64,000 bases of DNA. It comes from Spirochaetaceae bacterium. Lineage in GTDB: Bacteria > Spirochaetota > Spirochaetia > Treponematales > Treponemataceae. Positions 57,321 to 64,000 of this stretch are shown piece after piece. The DNA lies in the NCBI GenBank assembly GCA_017614995.1, contig JAGAAX010000010.1, positions 62,001 through 126,000 of the forward strand, in the 5' to 3' direction. A program made the position numbers and the translations under genes. The stretch's first letter is position 1. Every line of letters begins with the position of its first letter. The notes beneath the pieces were generated by a model that searched no databases, had not been told where the DNA came from, and was given only the letters and a program-made list of their open reading frames with translations.

Positions 57321-60300
57321 ATGAAAAAAGATGGCGCAGAATTAAATCAGAAAACTAACGTAAAAGCTCTGCCTTTGCGTGTCGGTATTGATGTCGGCTC
57401 GACAACAGTAAAAATCGTTATTCTTGATGAGCATGACAAAATGCTTTACGGCGATTACGAGCGGCATAGAGCAGATATTAGAAGCACAATCATTTCTGTT
57501 GTAACAAAAGCTCTGGACAGTGTGCAGAATCAGGTTGAAGGCGGTGCAGAGCGCGAGCTTTCTGTGCGCGTAACTGGTTCGGGCGGTTTTGCTGTTTCTC
57601 AGTGGCTTTCTATTCCGTTTATACAGGAAGTTGTCGCATCGACTACGGCTGTGCGCCATATTATTCCGCAGACAGACGTTGTAATTGAGCTTGGCGGCGA
57701 GGACGCCAAAATCACATATTTTACAGGCGGAATCGAGCAGCGCATGAACGGCACTTGCGCCGGCGGTACTGGCGCGTTTATTGACCAGATGGCTGCTCTG
57801 CTTGAAACTGACGCGAGCGGACTTAACGAGCTTGCCCGCGGTGCTACAACAATTTATCCAATTGCGGCGCGGTGCGGTGTTTTTGCCAAAACCGACGTTC
57901 AGCCGCTTATAAACGAAGGTGCAAGAAGAGAAGACATAGCCGCTTCTATTTTTCAGGCTGTTGTAAGCCAGACAATCTCTGGCCTTGCGTGCGGCAAACC
58001 TATACGCGGACGTGTCGCATTTTTGGGCGGCCCGCTTCACTTTTTAGACCAGCTCCGCCACCGTTTTATTGAAACGCTGAAACTTTCGGGCGATGCAATA
58101 ATTGTGCCGGAAAATTCGCAGCTTTTTGTTGCTGGCGGTGCGGCTTTTTCTGCTTATGGTACAAAGCAGCCCGGCGAGGACGAAAAAATAAACTGCGTTT
58201 CAGGCTGCCCGGGCTGCGACAAATCTGATACTTGCACAAAAGCAGTTTCAACTGCTGAAAACGAGAATTTCGTAACTATAAGCGAACTGCGCTCTTCGCT
58301 TAAAAAGCTTGTCGGTGCAGAAATGCAGGAAGTTCAGCGCATTGAGCCGCTTTTTGCAAACCAGAAAGAGCTTGATGAATTCTATGAGCGCCATTCTGCT
58401 GAAATTGCCGCAACTTCTGATTTGAACGCGGCTACTGGTCCTGTTTTCTTGGGTCTTGATGCCGGTTCAACGACAACAAAAGCCGTCTTGATTGATTCAG
58501 ACGGACGCATTTTGTGGCGCTTTTATGACGTAAATGCCGGAAACCCTGTTGAGCTTGCTGTGCGTGTTTTAAAAGACTTATACAAGCAGCTTCCAAAAGA
58601 TGTGTACATTGCCCGCTCAATTTCGACTGGCTACGGTGAGGCGCTTTTTCAGGCTGCGCTCGGCGTTGACGGCGGAGAAGTTGAGACAATAGCCCATTAC
58701 CGCGCGGCAGATTTCTTTGTGCCGGGCGTTGAGTTTTTGCTAGACATCGGCGGACAGGACATGAAGTGCCTCCGCATGAAGAACGGCGCGATTACGTCGA
58801 TTCAGCTTAACGAAGCCTGTTCTTCGGGCTGCGGAAGCTTCCTTGATAATTTTGCGCGTTCTCTCGGAATGAACGTGCGCGAATTCAGCCAGAAAGCGCT
58901 GCTTGCCGAAAAGCCTGTAGATTTGGGCAGTCGCTGTACCGTATTTATGAACAGCCGCGTAAAACAGGCGCAGAAAGAGGGCGCAACTGTCGCCGATATT
59001 TCAGCCGGTTTGTCTTATTCAGTTATTAAAAACGCGCTTTTCAAAGTTATAAAGCTGCGCCGCGCATCTGAAATCGGCTCAAAGGTCGTAGTTCAGGGCG
59101 GCACGTTTAACAACGATGCGGTTCTGCGCGCTTTTGAAAAAATTGCCGGTGTCAATGTTTTCAGACCTGACGTTGCTGGTCTTATGGGCGCTTACGGCGC
59201 GGCGCTTATTGCGCGTGACCAGTGGCTCGATATTATCAAGCTTAAGCCTGAAGAAGAAGGCTACGACCCGAAAGTCTCTGTAATTGAAGAGCTTAAAAAG
59301 CGCAAGGAAATTCCTGAAATTCATTCTTCGATTGCTTCAATTGAGGAACTTGAAAATTTCAGTGTTTCACTTGAACTTAGACGCTGCGGACGCTGTGCGA
59401 ACAACTGCCTTTTGACTATAAACAATTTCTCTAACGGAGACGACCCTGACAGACCGCCGCGCCGCTTTATAACGGGCAACCGCTGTGAGCGCGGTGCAGA
59501 ACTGCCTGATGCCGAAAAAACAGCAGTTAAGACAATTGACGCAAGCAACGCGCGCAAAACCGAAGAAACCGAAAAAGACGTGCCGAATCTTTTTGCATGG
59601 AAATACAAGCGGCTTTTCAGCTATGTGCCGCTTGCACCGCAGAGCGCACCGCGCGGCGTTGTAGGGCTTCCGCGCGTCTTGAACATGTACGAGAACTATC
59701 CGCTTTGGTTTACGTTCTTTACAGAGCTGGGCTTCTCCGTAAAATTGTCGCCGCGCTCAACACGTTCAGTCTACGAGCTTGGGCTTGAGACAATTCCGTC
59801 TGAATCGGTATGTTACCCGGGCAAAATATCGCATGGTCATATTGAGTCGCTGCTCAAAGCCGGCGTCAAATTCATTTTTTATCCATGCGCCCCTTATGAA
59901 ATCAAAGAAGATTCCGGGGCAGGCAACCACTACAACTGTCCGATTGTCACAAGTTACCCTGAAGTGCTCCGCAACAACATAGACGCATTGCGCCGCGACC
60001 ATAATGTACGCTTTATCAATCCGTTTTTGCCGATTGACGACAAGCGCCGTCTTGCAGAGCGCCTTTGCGAAGAACTTTGTGCAGAATTCAGTATACCGAA
60101 GAATGAAATCTTTGCCGCAGTTGATAAAGCCTGGGCAGAGCAGCGCAAATTCCGCGACGAAGTTCAGCAGAAAGGCGAGGACACTCTCGAAGAGATAATC
60201 CGGCGCGGCATGACAGGCATTGTTCTTGCAGGCAGACCATATCACCTTGACCCTGAAATTAACCACGGAATCCCGGAACTTATTGCAGGACTTGGAATTG

Positions 60301-61925
60301 CAGTTTTTACAGAGGACAGTGTGGCTCATTTCGGTTCAATTGAACGGCCTCTGCGCATTGTTGACCAGTGGACTTACCATAACAGACTGTACCGCGCCGC
60401 AAGCTTTGTTGCAGGTTCGCCGAACCTTGAGCTTGTTCAGCTTACAAGTTTTGGCTGCGGTCTTGACGCTGTTACAAGCGACCAGGTTGAGGAGATTCTC
60501 CGCGCAAAGAACAGAATGTACACGCTTATCAAAATTGACGAAGGCTCTAACCTCGGTGCGGTACGCATCCGCATAAGAAGTCTTATTGCCGCTGTGCACG
60601 AGCGCGAGCGCAACCGCCAGTACCGCAACATGCCGGAACTTTCGTCTGCATACAAGCGCGTAATCTTTACAAAAGAGATGAAGAGCAAATACACGATTCT
60701 TGCTCCTCAAATGTCGCCGATACACTTTAAGCTTTTGCAGAAGGCTTTTGAGTATTCCGGCTATAATTTTGTCATTCTGCCTGAAGTTGATACACAGGCT
60801 GTAGACATCGGCTTGCAGTTTGTCAACAACGACGCGTGCTATCCTTCGATTATTGTTACAGGTCAGATGATTGCCGCGCTACGTTCCGGCAAATACGACT
60901 TGAGCAAAACTGCACTGCTTATAACGCAGACAGGCGGAGGCTGCCGCGCGACAAACTATATCGGCTTTATCCGCCGCGCCCTTGCTGACGCAGGCTGGAG
61001 CCATATTCCGGTTATCTCGCTTTCTGTGCAGGGCTTGGAAAAGAACCCGGGCTTTAAGTTTACAGCGCCGCTCATTCAGCGCGCGATGATGGGAATAATG
61101 ATTGGCGACGTTCTGATGAAGGTGCTTTACCGCGTGCGCCCGTATGAACTTGTTAAAGGCTCGGCTGACGCGCTTTATCAGAAATGGAACGACAAGACTA
61201 TAGAAATGCTGAAGATTCCGACATTCGGGGCTTATCACCGCCTTATCCGCGGAATTGTGCGCGATTTTGACAATCTTCCGTTGAAGCCGGGCAGAAAACC
61301 GCGCGTCGGCGTTGTCGGCGAAATCCTTGTTAAATTTCACCCGACTGCGAACAACAATCTTTTTGAGACAATCGAAAAAGAGGGCGCGGAGTGCATTGTC
61401 CCGGATTTAGCAGATTTTCTGTTCTATTCGTTCTCAACTGGAATTTACCGCTACGAGAAGCTTTCGTTCCCTAAAAAGACGGAACGTAACGCGAAGCTGC
61501 TTGTCTGGATTGTAGAAAGATACCGCCATTACATAAAGAAGCAGCTTAAAAAGTCAAAGCGCTTTGAGCCGCCAAAGGCAATCTACGAGCTGATGAAAGG
61601 CGTTGACGATGTTGTTCAGCTTGGAAACATAACAGGCGAGGGCTGGTTCTTAACTGCTGAAATGGTTGAGCTTATTCAGATGGGTGTTGCGTCAATTGCG
61701 TGTGTACAGCCGTTCGCGTGTCTGCCGAACCATGTAACCGGTAAGGGTATGATAAAAGAGCTACGCAACCGCTATCCGGGTGCAAACATCAGCGCAATCG
61801 ACTACGACCCGGGTTCAAGCGAAGTAAACCAGCTTAACCGTCTCAAGCTGCTGCTTGCAAACGCACCGCTCGGCAGCCACCCCGATGACGGCAAAGAGCC
61901 TGAACTTAATGGCCGCCTGATATAG
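57321..61925 (+). CDS. Double acyl-CoA dehydratase activase fused to 2-hydroxyacyl-CoA dehydratase-like domains
   Basis: 1534 residues. Two BcrAD/BadFG-type ASKHA domains stand in tandem: the first from [16 protein letters not shown] (residue 22) with [16 protein letters not shown], the second from [16 protein letters not shown] (about 378) with [16 protein letters not shown]. In activators the Cys of these loops bridges a dimer-interface [4Fe-4S] cluster. A Cys-rich segment [10 protein letters not shown] follows near 690. Then come a DUF2229-type domain (about 765-1000) and a C-terminal HgdB-like region (about 1110-1500). The family is widespread in anaerobes, and its substrate is not known. 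It ends exactly where the convergent gene's stop begins. Confidence 0.92.
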   Translation: MKKDGAELNQKTNVKALPLRVGIDVGSTTVKIVILDEHDKMLYGDYERHRADIRSTIISVVTKALDSVQNQVEGGAERELSVRVTGSGGFAVSQWLSIPFIQEVVASTTAVRHIIPQTDVVIELGGEDAKITYFTGGIEQRMNGTCAGGTGAFIDQMAALLETDASGLNELARGATTIYPIAARCGVFAKTDVQPLINEGARREDIAASIFQAVVSQTISGLACGKPIRGRVAFLGGPLHFLDQLRHRFIETLKLSGDAIIVPENSQLFVAGGAAFSAYGTKQPGEDEKINCVSGCPGCDKSDTCTKAVSTAENENFVTISELRSSLKKLVGAEMQEVQRIEPLFANQKELDEFYERHSAEIAATSDLNAATGPVFLGLDAGSTTTKAVLIDSDGRILWRFYDVNAGNPVELAVRVLKDLYKQLPKDVYIARSISTGYGEALFQAALGVDGGEVETIAHYRAADFFVPGVEFLLDIGGQDMKCLRMKNGAITSIQLNEACSSGCGSFLDNFARSLGMNVREFSQKALLAEKPVDLGSRCTVFMNSRVKQAQKEGATVADISAGLSYSVIKNALFKVIKLRRASEIGSKVVVQGGTFNNDAVLRAFEKIAGVNVFRPDVAGLMGAYGAALIARDQWLDIIKLKPEEEGYDPKVSVIEELKKRKEIPEIHSSIASIEELENFSVSLELRRCGRCANNCLLTINNFSNGDDPDRPPRRFITGNRCERGAELPDAEKTAVKTIDASNARKTEETEKDVPNLFAWKYKRLFSYVPLAPQSAPRGVVGLPRVLNMYENYPLWFTFFTELGFSVKLSPRSTRSVYELGLETIPSESVCYPGKISHGHIESLLKAGVKFIFYPCAPYEIKEDSGAGNHYNCPIVTSYPEVLRNNIDALRRDHNVRFINPFLPIDDKRRLAERLCEELCAEFSIPKNEIFAAVDKAWAEQRKFRDEVQQKGEDTLEEIIRRGMTGIVLAGRPYHLDPEINHGIPELIAGLGIAVFTEDSVAHFGSIERPLRIVDQWTYHNRLYRAASFVAGSPNLELVQLTSFGCGLDAVTSDQVEEILRAKNRMYTLIKIDEGSNLGAVRIRIRSLIAAVHERERNRQYRNMPELSSAYKRVIFTKEMKSKYTILAPQMSPIHFKLLQKAFEYSGYNFVILPEVDTQAVDIGLQFVNNDACYPSIIVTGQMIAALRSGKYDLSKTALLITQTGGGCRATNYIGFIRRALADAGWSHIPVISLSVQGLEKNPGFKFTAPLIQRAMMGIMIGDVLMKVLYRVRPYELVKGSADALYQKWNDKTIEMLKIPTFGAYHRLIRGIVRDFDNLPLKPGRKPRVGVVGEILVKFHPTANNNLFETIEKEGAECIVPDLADFLFYSFSTGIYRYEKLSFPKKTERNAKLLVWIVERYRHYIKKQLKKSKRFEPPKAIYELMKGVDDVVQLGNITGEGWFLTAEMVELIQMGVASIACVQPFACLPNHVTGKGMIKELRNRYPGANISAIDYDPGSSEVNQLNRLKLLLANAPLGSHPDDGKEPELNGRLI

Positions 61926-63203
61926 CTAGTAGTTTTGTTTCAGCCAGTCTTTCATACGGGCTTCAAGATCTTTAGGCTCGGCATCGCCGTCCTTTTTTCT
62001 TGAAGCTTCTTTCAAATATGGAATGATAACCTGCTGCTTTATGTCTTCCCACCTTGCAGGCAGAATGTTCGGTACAGACAGAAGCTCGGCTGTAGGCACA
62101 TGACCGTAAAGCTGCGGATAAAACTTTGTAAGATATTTCTCATTTACGGCGCGCAGTGAAGAAAAGCCGTCAGAAATGCCGAAAGTCGGCATTGTAAGGT
62201 TCTGTGATGCCGAGCGCTCAAGCAGAGATTCCTGAGTTTTTCCGTTTAAGAACCACGTGATAAAAGCAGCCGCGCCCGCCTTGTTTTTTGTTCCCCGGTA
62301 AACGCCCATGTAGATAAGCTTGTCAGAAACTGCAATTTTCTGATCCTGTTCAATCCATCTGAAATTAAGGTTCTGAAGCCTGTCGGTTGGCAGCTTAAAA
62401 AGGTAGTCTGTCTTTGTGTAGCTGAAAAGGCACTTGCCCGAATTTACAAGCTTGTAGGCAGGCTCATAAAGATACTTAAACTGAAATTCGTCCTCGGCTT
62501 CGGGGTTTGTGTTTACCTCATAGCTCCATTCTTTAAGATAGGCAATTGATTTTTCTATGTTCTCTTTGTTAAAACTGAAAAGCGGTTCTGCTTCGGTGTA
62601 GTTCGCGCCGAAAAGTTTTGAAACAACATACATAAAATCGGCGTTCCATGCAGGAGAAAAGCCCATCGCGGTGTACACATTTTTTTTATTCCGCTTGTTG
62701 AATGCCGAAGCCAAATCGCGTATCTGGCTGATTGAAAGCACAAAACTGTCCTCAATAAGCTTTTCATTTTCATCAGAAAAGATAATGACAGGCAGATTGA
62801 AGCTTACAGGCAGAAGGTACTGTTTGTCCTGCATGTTGCCCAAATCCAAAAGCTGCGGATAAAAGTCTTTGGCAAGCAGTTTTTCCTTTTTAAACAGAAA
62901 ATCAAGCGGCATAAAGTTTTTGCGCACTTTTTCGTTTTTAAGCCATGGCCCTATAACAATGTCAGGCTGTCCGCCAGAATCAGCCGGAAAATCTTCCGCA
63001 AGGTTTTCTTTGTATTTTATGATTACCTGATAGTCATTTTGAGTTGTGTTGAACAGCTCCGCATAAGAAGCAAAGCAGTTTTGGTCTGTCCATATTATAA
63101 CTTTTGTTTCTTTTGGCTTTAATGAATTGAAAATTAAAACGCCTGCCGCAACAAAGGGCAGGCATAATATAGGAATAAATCTTTTACGAAGTCTGCGTCT
63201 CAT
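61926..63203 (-). CDS. Extracytoplasmic solute-binding protein (family 1, sugar-type)
   Basis: 425 residues. A basic start followed by a hydrophobic segment (about 9-27, FIPILCLPFVAAGVLIFNSL) gives an uncleaved or weakly cleaved signal, with no lipobox. The fold matches family-1 solute-binding proteins: VIIWTDQNCFASYAELFN, QPDIVIGPWL, a central LPVSFNLPVIIFSDE and the late AAAFITWFLNGKTQESLLE segment. No permease gene is adjacent in this window, so it is an orphan here. Its stop touches the stop of the activase gene on the other strand. The ligand is unknown. Confidence 0.82.
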   Translation of the reverse strand: MRRRLRKRFIPILCLPFVAAGVLIFNSLKPKETKVIIWTDQNCFASYAELFNTTQNDYQVIIKYKENLAEDFPADSGGQPDIVIGPWLKNEKVRKNFMPLDFLFKKEKLLAKDFYPQLLDLGNMQDKQYLLPVSFNLPVIIFSDENEKLIEDSFVLSISQIRDLASAFNKRNKKNVYTAMGFSPAWNADFMYVVSKLFGANYTEAEPLFSFNKENIEKSIAYLKEWSYEVNTNPEAEDEFQFKYLYEPAYKLVNSGKCLFSYTKTDYLFKLPTDRLQNLNFRWIEQDQKIAVSDKLIYMGVYRGTKNKAGAAAFITWFLNGKTQESLLERSASQNLTMPTFGISDGFSSLRAVNEKYLTKFYPQLYGHVPTAELLSVPNILPARWEDIKQQVIIPYLKEASRKKDGDAEPKDLEARMKDWLKQNY

Positions 63204-63211
63204 ATCGGCTA

Positions 63212-64000
63212 TTATGCCAATTCTTCAGCTGCTTTGTAAATAGTTGAATAAACCTGCTCAATTGAGCTTTCGTCCAGGCTCGAAAAAGCGACACGCAGGT
63301 GCGCATTGTCTATGGCAATTGTGCCGATGCCGTTTTCGTTCAAGAGCTTCTGGCGCAGGTCTTCTGAACTGAAGCCGTTGCATCTGAAGCACATAAAATA
63401 GCCCGAATTGAAGGGCAGGGCTGTAAGCGCTTTATTGTCTTTTCTTGCGTCAACAAAGGCGCGCACTTTCTTGTATCTTGCTTCGAGACCGGTCCTAAAT
63501 TTAAGCTTCTCGGCTTCAATTTCAGGGTTTTTCATGGCGCGTATCATGATTGACTGTGCCGGTGTTGAGCAGCATGAAACAGAAGAACGGATTGTGCCCA
63601 TGAGCTTTTTGCCCAAAGCTTCGTAGTGCTGTTCTGTTAAGCCCTTACCGCCGAACGTGAGAAAACCTGTTCTAAAGCCCCATGCAAAATCTTCTTTTGT
63701 AGGGCCGTCAATTTTTATGGCAAAAATCTTTTCGTGCGCGTCGCACAATAAGGCAAAAAGCGATTCAGGCGCGATATTGTCCTCGTAGTTTAAGCCGAAG
63801 TATGCGTCATCGCACCAGACCATTACGCTTGCGCCTTTGTCAGCAACGCCGCAGAGAATCTTGCAGATTGCAGCCTGTTCGTCTTTTGTCGGCGTGTAGC
63901 CCGAAGGATTCTGCGGAAAATTCAGCAGAATGCGCACTTTGCCTGTTGCAGCCTGTTCTTTTACGGCTTTTTCAAAAGCATCAAGGTTAAAGCCTGTTTC
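63212..64000 (-). CDS. Class I/II aminotransferase (5' part outside window)
   Basis: About 263 C-terminal residues are present and the frame is open at the window edge. The PLP-binding features in view include LLNFPQNPSGYTPT (NPxG substrate loop), VWCDDAYFGL (Asp and Tyr near PLP), and a late Arg in LRVAFSSLDE that binds the substrate carboxylate. The spot where the Schiff-base Lys is expected is FAIKIDGPTKEDFAWGFRTG, where Lys in DGPTKED is the best candidate. It probably converts an amino acid to its keto acid. It is followed 8 bases later by the solute-binding gene. Confidence 0.85.
   Translation of the reverse strand, partial: ETGFNLDAFEKAVKEQAATGKVRILLNFPQNPSGYTPTKDEQAAICKILCGVADKGASVMVWCDDAYFGLNYEDNIAPESLFALLCDAHEKIFAIKIDGPTKEDFAWGFRTGFLTFGGKGLTEQHYEALGKKLMGTIRSSVSCCSTPAQSIMIRAMKNPEIEAEKLKFRTGLEARYKKVRAFVDARKDNKALTALPFNSGYFMCFRCNGFSSEDLRQKLLNENGIGTIAIDNAHLRVAFSSLDESSIEQVYSTIYKAAEELA

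Overview
The window looks like chromosomal DNA of a host-associated or gut-type Treponema (Spirochaetota). The grounds are gene content and order, because there is no rRNA gene here to check against. A BMP-family purine-nucleoside lipoprotein (PnrA/TmpC-like) sits in front of its own ABC transporter. A DksA-like gene, infA and a short DnaJ gene stand together. There are many Sec-exported lipoproteins, and MurA carries Asp in place of the fosfomycin-target Cys. Base composition is moderate in the housekeeping parts and clearly more AT-rich from about 31.5 to 48 kb. I found no tRNA, rRNA, transposase, integrase or CRISPR array.

Layout. 1-5.7 kb: the 5' part of a lipoprotein-anchored SpoIIE-type phosphatase, a methyltransferase, an amidohydrolase, a rhomboid-like protein lacking its catalytic Ser, and peptidase T. 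5.7-11 kb: nucleoside uptake operon and a TSCPD protein. 11.2-16.3 kb: murA, a regular seven-copy palindrome array, a sialate O-acetylesterase-like gene and an M29 aminopeptidase. 16.4-20.1 kb: tex, a structured repeat region and a DUF89 protein. 20.2-25.6 kb: MBOAT/SGNH acylation pair, an exported unknown, a sirtuin and an acyltransferase. 25.7-29.1 kb: a two-gene soluble phosphorelay. 29.1-31.5 kb: dksA-like, infA, dnaJ-like and a CmpB-type membrane protein.

31.5-34.5 kb is a small cargo region bounded by a 17-bp direct repeat. It holds a PvuII-like restriction endonuclease, its N4-cytosine methyltransferase, a small HTH regulator in the methyltransferase operon, and a Fic protein. 34.5-48.6 kb is an AT-rich accessory region. 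It holds an XRE regulator, many exported proteins (one with 95-residue tandem repeats, SH3b proteins, an HExxH protein, a YARHG-like protein), an FRG-domain protein, glmS, and a lipoprotein nitroreductase operon.

48.6-64 kb returns to core functions: a FeoA-FeoB fusion with a tiny Cys-rich partner, an Xaa-Pro aminopeptidase, a class III nucleotide cyclase with a coiled-coil partner, a 1534-residue double-activase/2-hydroxyacyl-CoA-dehydratase-like protein, a solute-binding protein and a truncated aminotransferase.

The most unusual signals are non-coding. One is seven 18-bp palindromes at 41-bp spacing directly before the promoter region of the sialate-esterase gene. The second is a family of modular, highly structured intergenic repeats near 11.1, 12.8, 19.0 and 52.7 kb with compensatory arm changes. 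The third is a set of REP-like paired hairpins. Several genes (pepT, the MBOAT gene, the Fic gene and possibly the sialate-esterase gene) have a -10 box 5-7 bases before the start codon and no ribosome binding site, which suggests leaderless transcripts.
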